Below, one piece after another: positions 7,524 through 14,562 of a stretch of 54,534 nt of DNA. The stretch is from DASSJM01 sp036280655 (GTDB taxonomy: Bacteria > Actinomycetota > UBA4738 > HRBIN12). Made by a program: the position numbers and the translations under genes. Position 1 is the first letter of the stretch. Every line of letters starts with the position of its first letter. The notes under the pieces were generated by a model. It was not told the origin of the DNA. It saw only the letters and a program-made list of their open reading frames with translations, and did not search any database. The DNA lies in NCBI GenBank assembly GCA_036280655.1, contig DASUQI010000042.1, positions 1-54,534 of the forward strand, read 5' to 3'.

Positions 7524-8285
7524 ATGTACGGATCTCGCACACGGACCGATCGACGTCTCTTCACGGCGGGCCTCATCACGGTCACCGCGGGCACGCTGCT
7601 CATGCTGGCCTGGGCGATCTTCCCTTCGCCGGCTTTCGCCGACGGCACCTATACCTGGGGTGAGGAGGACGGCATCAAGAACGGCGCCGCCACATGCGCC
7701 AACGGAGCACACTGGAACATGTTCTTCGACGGCGCCATCACCTCGGCAACGCTCAACGTGGGGGGCCAATCCTTCCCGATGTCCCCCCAAGGCAACCACT
7801 GGGACGCAGACTCGGTCGGACCGATCGATCCGAACACCGTCGTCACAGTCAGCTGGGTCGGTGCTGGTACCGCCGAGTTCTTGACGCTCTCGCATTGCGC
7901 GGGGACCCCGACCACGTCGACCTCGCCTCCGAGCACCACGACGGAGCCCACGACCACGACGGAGCCCACGACCACGACGACGTCCACCAGCACGACGACG
8001 TCCACCAGCACGAGCTCGACCAGCACCTCGTCGACGCCCCCACCGACCACGTCGACGCCGGCTCCGAGCTCGAGCACGACGGTCGCGCCAACGACGATCA
8101 CGCCTCCTCCGGACGACTCCGAGACCGTGGAGCCGACCACCGTGGCACCGCCGAAGGGCACGGCCTTCACGGGGCCGGAGAACGTGATCCCGCTCAGCGT
8201 CATCGCCCTGACCATGATGACGACCGGCTCCGGCCTCTTGTGGGCCGGCACCCGCCGCGGTCGCCGCGAGGAGGACCGGGGGTAG
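7524..8285 (+). CDS. Thr/Pro/Ser-rich cell-surface protein with sorting-like C-terminus (paralogue 2)
   Basis: A 253-residue exported protein starting at ATG 7524 behind GGAGGTGGGAG. The signal peptide (about residues 10-36) ends PSPAFA. The head domain (GTYTWGEEDGIKNGAATCAN onward) is about 90 residues, contains VSWVGAGTAEF and two Cys, and is unrelated by eye to that of the preceding gene. The stalk is Thr/Ser/Glu/Pro-rich. The C-terminus again has GTAFTGPENVIPL, a hydrophobic span and a basic tail (RRGRREEDRG), almost identical to paralogue 1. The pair therefore arose by duplication with exchange or rapid divergence of the head. The role is unknown; a cell-wall or membrane display function is inferred. 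Confidence 0.75.
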   Translation: MYGSRTRTDRRLFTAGLITVTAGTLLMLAWAIFPSPAFADGTYTWGEEDGIKNGAATCANGAHWNMFFDGAITSATLNVGGQSFPMSPQGNHWDADSVGPIDPNTVVTVSWVGAGTAEFLTLSHCAGTPTTSTSPPSTTTEPTTTTEPTTTTTSTSTTTSTSTSSTSTSSTPPPTTSTPAPSSSTTVAPTTITPPPDDSETVEPTTVAPPKGTAFTGPENVIPLSVIALTMMTTGSGLLWAGTRRGRREEDRG

Positions 8286-8317
8286 GAACAACCAAACACC
8301 GGTCGGGAGGGTAGACG

Positions 8318-8350
8318 GAGAACGGCCCCGGGATCGCCGGGGCCGTTCTC
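8318..8350. terminator. Bidirectional terminator
   Basis: A perfect 14-bp stem GAGAACGGCCCCGG / CCGGGGCCGTTCTC with a 5-nt loop lies between two convergent genes, 32 bp after the surface-protein stop and 21 bp after the CAP-gene stop. GTTTCC follows on the plus strand. Confidence 0.8.
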
Positions 8351-8371
8351 GTTTCCGCGGAGCCCTACTCG

Positions 8372-8845
8372 TTAGCCGTAGAAGATCACCGTGATCCAGG
8401 TCCGGCCGTCCTGACGGACGATGCCGATCGCGGCGTGCTCGTAGACCCTGCGCAGCAGGTTCTCGCGATGAGGTGGGCTCGCCATGAACGCCTCCTCGAG
8501 CCCCTCGAGCGAGCCGCCGACGCCGATGTTCTCGCCGCCGAGCTCCCAGTCGTACCCGGCGAGCGCCGCCAAGAGCTGGTCCCCCGTCGAGTGGAAGAGG
8601 TAACCGCGGTCGGCCATCGCCTGGCTGTGTGCCTTGGCGTAGTGCGAGAGCCGCTCGTTGAAGGTGAGCGCATGGCGATCGTAGTTGGCCCGGTCCGTGT
8701 TCGTGAGGGCAAGCATGTGCCGCCTCGGACCGACGCGCTCCTCCCCCTCCGCCGCGCCGCCGACGAGCCCGAACACCATGAGGCACGCGAGGGCGGCCAC
8801 GACGATCCCGCGGATCCTCGTGCCGTTGCCGCTGGGAACCGACAT
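8372..8845 (-). CDS. Secreted CAP/SCP-domain protein (copy 1)
   Basis: A 157-residue exported protein. Residues about 9-32 form a signal peptide (IVVAALACLMVFGLVGGAAEG). The rest is a compact CAP (SCP/PR-1) domain with the family hallmarks: LTNTDRANYDRHAL, LSHYAKAHSQAMADRG-LFHS (helix with conserved His), GGENIGVG, and AFMASPPHRENLLRR with the second conserved His. Bacterial CAP proteins are extracytoplasmic; their activity is mostly unknown. ATG 8845 is preceded by CGGGAGGCTGGAG. A second, more divergent CAP gene lies at 12930-13412 on the other strand. Confidence 0.85.
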   Translation of the reverse strand: MSVPSGNGTRIRGIVVAALACLMVFGLVGGAAEGEERVGPRRHMLALTNTDRANYDRHALTFNERLSHYAKAHSQAMADRGYLFHSTGDQLLAALAGYDWELGGENIGVGGSLEGLEEAFMASPPHRENLLRRVYEHAAIGIVRQDGRTWITVIFYG

Positions 8846-8911
8846 CTCCAGCCTCCCGGTTGCCTTGCCACCGGGGTATCGGTTCCTCCGTAGGCCGACT
8901 TGAGGCCGAGG

Positions 8912-8927
8912 TAGTCACGAGTGACTA
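8912..8927. promoter_or_regulatory. 16-bp operator-like palindrome
   Basis: TAGTCACGAGTGACTA has perfect 7-bp arms around GA. It lies 67-82 nt upstream of the CAP gene start on the minus strand and about 165 bp beyond the gcvPB stop. The position fits an upstream regulator-binding site for the CAP gene. The remaining sequence to 9091 shows no gene with a usable start. Confidence 0.35.
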
Positions 8928-9091
8928 GTGAGGCCCGTGCGATGGGGCTTCCGGAGCTTCGAAGCCCGTGCGTCGGCTTTGCCTGCGAACGGCGGGGCCT
9001 AGGTCAGCCGAACTTGCCCTCCTCGCGGCGGTCAAGCGCCGTGCGAGCGAGCGGCAGGCCGCACGCCGCCGCGGTCGCGCCGACGATCCCG

Positions 9092-10597
9092 CTACCAACG
9101 AAGCGTGAGGCGCCGGGCTGCGCGCGCCTCGTCCAGCCGGCGGACCGGCGTGGTGACGGGCGCCTCGTGCAGGAGCTCGGGGTCCTCGTGCGCCTCGCGA
9201 TGGGCCCGGAGCAGCGCCTCGGCGAACGCGTCGAGCGACTCCATCGTCTCGGTCTCGGTGGGCTCGACCATCATCGCCTCCTCGACAACGAGCGGGAAGT
9301 AGACCGTCGACGGGTGGTACCCGAGGTCGATCACGCGCTTGGCGACGTCCATCGCGCGGATCCCGGTCTCCTCCTTCAGCCGTCGCGCCGTCGCGACGAA
9401 CTCGTGCATCGGGCGCCCGTCGGGATGCTCGAGCGGGAACGCGTCCTTCACGCGCTCGGCAAGGTAGTTCGCGTTCAGCACGGCCCGCTCCGCGACCTCC
9501 TTCAGACCGTCCCGCCCGTGCAGGAACACATACGCGTACGCGCGCACGAGCACGCCGAAGTTGCCGAGGAACCCGTGCATCCGGCCGATCGAGTCGGGGG
9601 CACCGCTCTCGAGCCGGAACGTGCCGTCGTCGGCCCGTTCGACACGCGGGACCGGCAGGTACGGCACGAGCTCCTCCGTGACGCCGACCGGGCCGGCGCC
9701 GGGCCCTCCCCCACCGTGCGGCGTCGCGAACGTCTTGTGCGTGTTGATGTGCACGATGTCGAACCCCATGTCGCCGGGCCGGCATCGGCCGAGGATCGCG
9801 TTCAGATTGGCGCCGTCGTAGTAGACGAGGCCGCCGATCTCGTGCACGACCTCGGTGATCCGCTGGATCTCCTCCTCGAACAGGCCGAGTGTGTTCGGGT
9901 TGGTGAGCATCAGCCCGACGACGTCGTCGTCGACGAGCTTCTCGAGCGCGCCGACGTCGACGAGTCCCCGGGCGTCCGAGGGCACCTTCATCGCCTCGAA
10001 CCCGGCGAGCCGGACGCTCGCCGGGTTCGTGCCGTGCGCCGAGTCCGGGATCGCGACGCGCCGCCGCTGGCGCCCCTGCCGATCGTGGTGGGCGCGCATG
10101 ATCAGCAACCCGGTGAGCTCGCCGCAGGCGCCCGCCGGTGGCTGAAGCGTCGCGCGGCTCATCCCCGTGATCTCGCAGAGCGCGCGCTCGAGGCGCCACA
10201 GCAGCTCGAGCGAGCCCTGGACCGTGTGGTCCGGCTGGTTCGGGTGCGCGCGCTGGAACCCGGCGAGCTGCGCCGCGTTCTCGGCGACCTTCGGGTTGTA
10301 CTTCATCGAGCACGACCCGAGCGGGTAGAAGCCGGTGTCCACGCCGTAGTTGCGTTGCGACAGGCGCGTGTAGTGTGTCACGAGATCCCGCTCGGCCACC
10401 TCGGGGAGGCCCGCGCGCTGGGCCCGGGCGTGTTCGGCCGGCACGCTCGCCTCGGGCACGTCGAGCGGCGGGAGGCTGTACGAACGGCGCCCCGGCCGCG
10501 ACCGGTCCTTCAGCGTGGCGGAGTCGCCGGCCGGGTCCTGCGTCCGGACGGGCGCGCCGACGCGGCCCGTCGGGGCCCCGGCCCTCTCGTCGCTCAC
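9092..10597 (-). CDS. gcvPB: Glycine dehydrogenase (decarboxylating) subunit 2, P-protein beta subunit
   Basis: A 501-residue PLP-dependent subunit of the glycine cleavage system, which decarboxylates glycine and passes the aminomethyl group to lipoylated GcvH. The pyridoxal lysine is in HINTHKTFATPHGGGGPG, and the family blocks GFYPLGSCSMKYNPK and PDSAHGTNPASV are intact. The protein is about 25 residues longer at the N-terminus than usual (an Arg/Ala/Pro-rich lead before SYSLPPLDVPE). The GTG start at 10597 overlaps the gcvPA stop by 4 bp (GTGA), so the two halves are translationally coupled. The split two-subunit form is typical of many bacteria; mycobacteria instead use a single fused GcvP. 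Confidence 0.95.
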   Translation of the reverse strand: MSDERAGAPTGRVGAPVRTQDPAGDSATLKDRSRPGRRSYSLPPLDVPEASVPAEHARAQRAGLPEVAERDLVTHYTRLSQRNYGVDTGFYPLGSCSMKYNPKVAENAAQLAGFQRAHPNQPDHTVQGSLELLWRLERALCEITGMSRATLQPPAGACGELTGLLIMRAHHDRQGRQRRRVAIPDSAHGTNPASVRLAGFEAMKVPSDARGLVDVGALEKLVDDDVVGLMLTNPNTLGLFEEEIQRITEVVHEIGGLVYYDGANLNAILGRCRPGDMGFDIVHINTHKTFATPHGGGGPGAGPVGVTEELVPYLPVPRVERADDGTFRLESGAPDSIGRMHGFLGNFGVLVRAYAYVFLHGRDGLKEVAERAVLNANYLAERVKDAFPLEHPDGRPMHEFVATARRLKEETGIRAMDVAKRVIDLGYHPSTVYFPLVVEEAMMVEPTETETMESLDAFAEALLRAHREAHEDPELLHEAPVTTPVRRLDEARAARRLTLRW

Positions 10598-11919
10598 GCG
10601 AGCACCTCCTTCAGCGCCATCGCGAGCCCGTCGATCTCCTCGCGCGTGCGTCGTTCGGTCACGGCGACGAGCAGGGCGTGGCCGTCCGCGTCGGGGAGCG
10701 CGATCCCGGGCAGGAACCCTCGCTCGATCAACGCGTCGCGCACGTCCTCGGCGGGCCTCGGCAACCGGAGCGGAAACTCTTTGAAGAACGACGCGTCCCC
10801 GAACAGCAGCTCGACGCCCGAGACCTCCGTGAGCCGCTCCGCGGCGTACGCGGCCTTCGACGCGCACTGCCGCCCCAGCTCCTCGAGCCCCTCGGGCCCG
10901 AGCCACCCGAGGTACACGGTCGCCGCGATCGCCATCAGTGTCTGGTTCGTGCAGATGTTCGACGTCGCCTTCTCGCGGCGGATGTGCTGTTCGCGCGCCT
11001 GCAGCGTGAGCACGTAGCCGGTCCGTCCGTCGACGTCCAGGGTCTCCCCCACGATCCGTCCCGGGAGCCGGCGCACGTCGTCCAGGCGTGTGGCGATCAC
11101 GCCGAGGTATGGGCCGCCGTGGTTCAGGTGGTTGCCCAGCACCTGGCCCTCGGCGACCGCGATGTCGGTGCGCAGGTCCCCGGGCGGCGCGAGCACCCCG
11201 AGCGAGAGCGGGTCGAACACCTGGATCGTGCGAGCGCCGCCGTCCTGGGCGATCCCGAACAGCTCGCGCGCGGGCTCGAGCAGCCCGTACGCGTTCGGGT
11301 GCTGGACGATCACGCAGGCCACGTCGTCGCCGACGTCGGGCTCGCCGCCCCGGCCGTCGGCCACCGCGAACGTCTCCGGCCGGTACCCCGCTCCCCTGCC
11401 GTACGTCTCGAGCGTCTCGACGTAGCGCGGGTCCACCCCCGCGCTCACGAGCACCCGGTCGCGCCCCGGCGTCGAGCGCGCGAGGTTCACCGCCTCGGCG
11501 AGCGCGGTCGCGCCGTCGTACAGGGACGCGTTCGAGACCTCGAGCCCCGTGAGGTCGCAGATCATCGACTGGTACTCGAACAGGGCCTGCAGCACGCCCT
11601 GCGATAGCTCGGGCTGGTAGGGCGTGTACGACGTGTAAAACTCGGATCGGCCCGCGAGCGCCCACACGACGGCCGGGACGTAGTGGTCGTAGGCCCCGCC
11701 CCCGGCGAAGCACACGAGGTCCTCGGTGCTCCGGTTCCTGGCGGCCAGCGCCTTCAGGTCGGCCAGGATCTCCATCTCGGAGACCCCCTCGGGGAGGTCG
11801 AGCTCGCCCCGCAGGCGGACGGCTTCGGGGATCTGCTCGAAGAGCCGGTCCACGCTCGGGAGGCCGATGGCCTCGAGCATGCGTGCGACGTCGTCGTCCG
11901 TATGCGGCGCGAACCTCAT
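10594..11919 (-). CDS. gcvPA: Glycine dehydrogenase (decarboxylating) subunit 1, P-protein alpha subunit
   Basis: A 441-residue partner of GcvPB with the same fold but no PLP lysine. Recognised by MRFAPHTDDDVARMLEAIG at the start, FAGGGAYDHYVPAVV, SEFYTSYTPYQPELSQG, and LYDGATALAEA. Together with GcvPB and GcvH it cleaves glycine to CO2, NH3 and a methylene unit for tetrahydrofolate. GcvT and lipoamide dehydrogenase are not in the window. ATG 11919 lies 15 bp after the stop of the PD-(D/E)XK-like gene, so it belongs to the transcript that starts upstream of the MerR gene at 12746. Confidence 0.95.
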   Translation of the reverse strand: MRFAPHTDDDVARMLEAIGLPSVDRLFEQIPEAVRLRGELDLPEGVSEMEILADLKALAARNRSTEDLVCFAGGGAYDHYVPAVVWALAGRSEFYTSYTPYQPELSQGVLQALFEYQSMICDLTGLEVSNASLYDGATALAEAVNLARSTPGRDRVLVSAGVDPRYVETLETYGRGAGYRPETFAVADGRGGEPDVGDDVACVIVQHPNAYGLLEPARELFGIAQDGGARTIQVFDPLSLGVLAPPGDLRTDIAVAEGQVLGNHLNHGGPYLGVIATRLDDVRRLPGRIVGETLDVDGRTGYVLTLQAREQHIRREKATSNICTNQTLMAIAATVYLGWLGPEGLEELGRQCASKAAYAAERLTEVSGVELLFGDASFFKEFPLRLPRPAEDVRDALIERGFLPGIALPDADGHALLVAVTERRTREEIDGLAMALKEVLA

Positions 11920-11934
11920 GGCCGGGTGCTGAGT

Positions 11935-12300
11935 CTACCCGGAGACGTCCTCGAGGCCGTACTTGGAGACCAGCGACAGGTAGTCGCGCTGGTAGAAGAT
12001 CTTGCAGTTCACCCCCGGGTACAGCTCGCGGAGCCGTCTCACCTTCCGGTTCTTCCGGGTGACGAGCTTCTGGTTCAGCGTCGTGATCTCGATGTAGAGG
12101 TCGTACTGGGGAAGGAAGAAGTCGGGGGTGAACCGCTGGACGACGTTGCCGTCCTTGTCCCACTCGAGGTCGAAGGAGGTCGGCTCGTACTCCCACTCGA
12201 TCTCGTAGAAGTCGAGCAGCTGGGCGAATTGACGTTCGCTCGCATGAGCGAAAGGCACGGAATCGCTCTTGAGGGCGGGTGAAGCGGCGTTCCGGCTCAC
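11935..12300 (-). CDS. PD-(D/E)XK nuclease-like protein coupled to MerR
   Basis: A 121-residue protein whose GTG start (12300) overlaps the MerR stop by 4 bp. SERQFAQLLDFYEIEWEYEP supplies an N-terminal Glu. RFTPDFFLPQYDLYIEITTLNQK gives the pattern PD...E-x-T, followed by basic residues RKNRKVRRLRELYP and a terminal beta strand NCKIFYQRDY. That order (Glu helix, PD, ExT/ExK, hydrophobic strands) is that of compact PD-(D/E)XK-fold proteins such as the TnsA N-terminal domain. Nuclease activity is inferred; with Thr at the usual Lys position it could instead be an inactive DNA-binding version. It sits between a regulator and gcvPA. Confidence 0.75.
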   Translation of the reverse strand: MSRNAASPALKSDSVPFAHASERQFAQLLDFYEIEWEYEPTSFDLEWDKDGNVVQRFTPDFFLPQYDLYIEITTLNQKLVTRKNRKVRRLRELYPGVNCKIFYQRDYLSLVSKYGLEDVSG

Positions 12301-12746
12301 TCGCCTCCGGCCATGCGGGCCTTCTGACCGCGCTTCCCGGTCGTCTTGGCCAGGGACCCCTCGAGTTCCGTCCATACCTTGTCCAACGCGATCGCGAAGA
12401 CCGCCTGACCGCCCTTGACGAGGTCCACCACGGCCTCGGGGGTCTCCACGGAGTAGATACGGTTGCCGTCGACCACCAGGGTCGCCCCCAGCGCCGGCTC
12501 ATCCAGGCCCTTCAGGGTCTTCATGGCCTTCCGCACCTGCTGAAGGTTGACCCCGCTGTCGAGCATCCGCTTGATGAGCTTGAGCAGGGCGAGGTCCTGG
12601 AACGAGTACAGCCGCTGGGAACCGGACCCCTTCGCGTCCTTCACGGACGGCCTCACCAGGCCCGTGCGTGCCCAGTAGTCGAGTTGCCGGTAGGTGATCC
12701 CCACGATGGCGCAGACCTCGGGGACCCGATATCCCTGCTCAGCCAT
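12297..12746 (-). CDS. MerR-family transcriptional regulator (Rv1830-like)
   Basis: A 149-residue regulator. The N-terminal winged helix-turn-helix reads YRVPEVCAIVGITYRQLDYWARTGLVRPS, followed by QRLYSFQDLALLKLIKRML and the dimerisation helix. The C-terminal part (LVVDGNRIYSVETPEAVVDLVKGGQAVFAIALDKV) has no Cys pair, so it is not a metal sensor of the classical kind. Gene order (gcvP, MerR, DUF151, MerR, FHA, gcvH) matches the mycobacterial Rv1828-Rv1832 block, where the counterpart is Rv1830. ATG 12746 has GGAG five nt upstream; GTG 12749 is an alternative. A palindrome overlapping its own -10 box suggests autoregulation. Confidence 0.9.
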   Translation of the reverse strand: MAEQGYRVPEVCAIVGITYRQLDYWARTGLVRPSVKDAKGSGSQRLYSFQDLALLKLIKRMLDSGVNLQQVRKAMKTLKGLDEPALGATLVVDGNRIYSVETPEAVVDLVKGGQAVFAIALDKVWTELEGSLAKTTGKRGQKARMAGGE

Positions 12747-12772
12747 CACAACTCCGTAATTACGCGGGCGTC

Positions 12773-12804
12773 GGGAGCCTAGGCTCCCCCCGGGACGGTG
12801 TCAA
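12773..12804 (-). promoter_or_regulatory. MerR promoter with a 16-bp palindrome on the -10 box
   Basis: On the minus strand, TTGACA (12799-12804) and TAGGCT (12776-12781) are 17 bp apart, predicting transcription from about 12769, 23 nt before the ATG. The perfect palindrome GGGAGCCTAGGCTCCC (12773-12788) is centred on the -10 box. A protein bound there would affect RNA polymerase directly, as in MerR-type operators. The promoter should serve MerR, the nuclease-like gene, gcvPA and gcvPB. Confidence 0.6.
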
Positions 12805-12866
12805 TCACCCGCCGATCGGCCAAATCCCACACCCCTCCGAGGTTTGACCTAGGTTCACCAGGGGAC

Positions 12867-12895
12867 ATGACGACGGGCAACGAGCCGGGTACTGT
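12867..12895 (+). promoter_or_regulatory. Possible promoter of CAP gene copy 2
   Basis: ATGACG (12867-12872) and TACTGT (12890-12895) are 17 bp apart, with a predicted start at about 12902, 28 nt before ATG 12930. A near-palindrome TGACCTAGGTTCA lies just upstream (12845-12857) and could be an operator. Confidence 0.35.
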
Positions 12896-12929
12896 GCGCC
12901 GCCTACCCCAACGCGAGAGGGGGTTGCGT

Positions 12930-13412
12930 ATGCCCGCAGCCATCGGGAAGCGCCGCGTCGCGATCGCGATCGTGATCGCCACCGCGCTCATGATCTTCCT
13001 CGAGACTGCCTCGGCCCAGACCGCGAACGCGATCGGCGCTCGCGGGAAGCTGCTCAAGATGATCAACAACGTTCGCGAGCGGAACGATCTCCGAGAGCTC
13101 CGGATCGACCGGTCGCTTTCGCGCGACGCGGTGCGCCACACTCGCCGGATGGTCGAAGCGAACGAGGTGTTCGACCCCGCGAACCTCGACACGATCCTGT
13201 CCGATGAACCGTGGGAGCGGATCGGCGCAAGCGTGTCCGGATGCGCCGGTACGGTGCGGGGCGTTCACCGCGCGTGGATGCGTCACGCTGCTCACCGCGA
13301 CATCATGCTCGAGCCCAGGCTGCGGCGGATCGGCATCGGCGTGATCACGGATCGTTCGAGGAACATCTGCGGGCGAGGCTCGATCTGGGCGACCGAGCTG
13401 TTCTACGGGTAG
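12930..13412 (+). CDS. Secreted CAP/SCP-domain protein (copy 2)
   Basis: A 160-residue exported protein starting at ATG 12930 behind GAGAGGGGG. A signal peptide at about residues 7-32 (VAIAIVIATALMIFLETASA) is followed by a short CAP domain: LLKMINNVRERNDLRELRID, SRDAVRHTRRMVEANEVFD with the conserved His, the GASVSGC stretch where GENI is usual, and HRAWMRHAAHRDIMLEP with the second conserved His, ending IWATELFYG. The same ITVIFYG/ATELFYG ending occurs in copy 1 at 8372. The two Cys in GASVSGCAG and RNICGRG may form a disulphide. It converges with the DUF151 gene, with stop codons 3 bp apart. Confidence 0.8.
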   Translation: MPAAIGKRRVAIAIVIATALMIFLETASAQTANAIGARGKLLKMINNVRERNDLRELRIDRSLSRDAVRHTRRMVEANEVFDPANLDTILSDEPWERIGASVSGCAGTVRGVHRAWMRHAAHRDIMLEPRLRRIGIGVITDRSRNICGRGSIWATELFYG

Positions 13413-13415
13413 CGG

Positions 13416-13910
13416 CTACTCGAAGTCGTCCGGCGTCACGTTCTCCAGGAACTCGCGGAACTCTTGGACCTGCTTCTCCTTCTCCTCCTCCGGCTCCCCC
13501 TCGCCGTCGGGCGGGATGAGGATCGACGCCTCCTCGAGCACGTCCTCGTTCGCGAAGATCTTGCAGTCGAGCCGTACGGCGAGCGCGATCGCGTCCGACG
13601 GGCGCGACGAGATCTCGTACGAGGAACCGTTGCGCTGCAAGCCGATCACGGCGTGGAACACGCCGTCGCGCAGCTCGGTGATCGTGATGCTCGTGACCTG
13701 CACGGCCATCTCGTCGAGGATGTTCTTCAGGAGGTCGTGCGTCATCGGGCGCGGCGTGGCGAGTCCCTGTTGCCCGATCGCGATGGCCTGCGCCTCGGAC
13801 TGACCGATCCAGATCGGGAGGAACCGCTCTCCCTCGGCCTCGCGGAGCAGCACGATCGGCGAGTTCGACGGGAATTCGATGCGGACGCCGGCCACCGTCA
13901 TCTCGATCAT
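13416..13910 (-). CDS. DUF151 / bifunctional nuclease family protein
   Basis: A 164-residue protein of the DUF151 family: PIVLLREAEGERFLPIWIGQSEAQAIA, RPMTHDLLKNILDEM and SRPSDAIALAVRLDCKIFANEDVLEEA are all family signatures. The C-terminal 30 residues are very acidic (EGEPEEEKEKQ). Family members have been described as bifunctional nucleases; in M. tuberculosis the counterpart is Rv1829, in the same neighbourhood. ATG 13910 has GGAAGG just upstream. It is the last gene of the minus-strand run FHA-MerR-carboxypeptidase-hpt-DUF151. Biological role here is inferred only from conservation of this gene order. Confidence 0.9.
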   Translation of the reverse strand: MIEMTVAGVRIEFPSNSPIVLLREAEGERFLPIWIGQSEAQAIAIGQQGLATPRPMTHDLLKNILDEMAVQVTSITITELRDGVFHAVIGLQRNGSSYEISSRPSDAIALAVRLDCKIFANEDVLEEASILIPPDGEGEPEEEKEKQVQEFREFLENVTPDDFE

Positions 13911-13951
13911 GGTTCCTTCCGACGCTACACCCGGCCCCCCGGTCGGGCAAC

Positions 13952-14545
13952 CTAGCCCGAGCCGGTAGAGACACCCTCGTGCAGGAACGGCAACAACAGG
14001 TCGGGGTCCGCTCGCAGGGCGTCGAGATCGTGCACGGCGACGATGTCGCGCAGGTTTCGGAAGCGCTCCTGGAAGTCGAGCCCGTACCCCACGACGAACA
14101 GGTCCGGGCACTCGAAACCCCGGTAGCGCACCTCGAGCGGGACGATGCGCCGGACGCTCTTGTCGAGCAGCGCGCAGACCGCCATCGACGCCGGCTCCCG
14201 CGACTCGAGCGTCGAGAGCAGGTACGAGAGCGTGAGGCCGGTGTCCACGATGTCCTCGACGACGATGACGTCGCGCCCGCCGATGTCCTGGTCGAGGTCC
14301 TTCACGATGCGGACCCGCCCCCGCGACTCGGTCGCGCCGCCGTAGCGGGAGATCGACATGTAATCGATCGCGAGCGGGAGCGCGATCTCACGGATCAGGT
14401 CTGCGAGGAACACCGAGCCGCCCTTCAGGACCGAGATCAAGACGGGCTCGCGCCCCTCATAGTCCCCGGTGATGGTGCGGCCGAGCTCCTCGATCCGCCG
14501 GCGGATGTCCTCGCGCCCGAACTCGACGCTGGCGACGTCCGACAC
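13952..14545 (-). CDS. hpt: Hypoxanthine phosphoribosyltransferase
   Basis: A 197-residue purine-salvage enzyme converting hypoxanthine or guanine plus PRPP to IMP or GMP. The PRPP-binding loop is DVIVVEDIVDTGLTLSYL. The flexible-loop region reads YMSISRYGGATESRGRV, and the purine-binding part is VVGYGLDFQERFRNLRDI. LISVLKGGSVFLADLIR holds the conserved KGG. GTG 14545 is the first start that does not overlap the upstream carboxypeptidase gene, whose stop is 17 bp away. In other bacteria hpt often lies next to ftsH and tilS; here it is between a penicillin-binding protein and DUF151. Confidence 0.93.
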   Translation of the reverse strand: MSDVASVEFGREDIRRRIEELGRTITGDYEGREPVLISVLKGGSVFLADLIREIALPLAIDYMSISRYGGATESRGRVRIVKDLDQDIGGRDVIVVEDIVDTGLTLSYLLSTLESREPASMAVCALLDKSVRRIVPLEVRYRGFECPDLFVVGYGLDFQERFRNLRDIVAVHDLDALRADPDLLLPFLHEGVSTGSG

Positions 14546-14562
14546 CGCGCTGATGGTACGGG

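Noticed and set aside
9000..9100. Minus-strand out-of-frame tail after gcvPB reading GSGIVGATAAACGLPLARTA
   Set aside because: It looks protein-like and ends at a proper stop, but no start codon or ribosome-binding site occurs in that frame outside gcvPB.
10598..12502. Very long open frame reading through from gcvPB into the region opposite and beyond gcvPA
   Set aside because: The gcvPB motifs begin only after GTG 10597; the upstream part overlaps gcvPA and has no recognisable domain.
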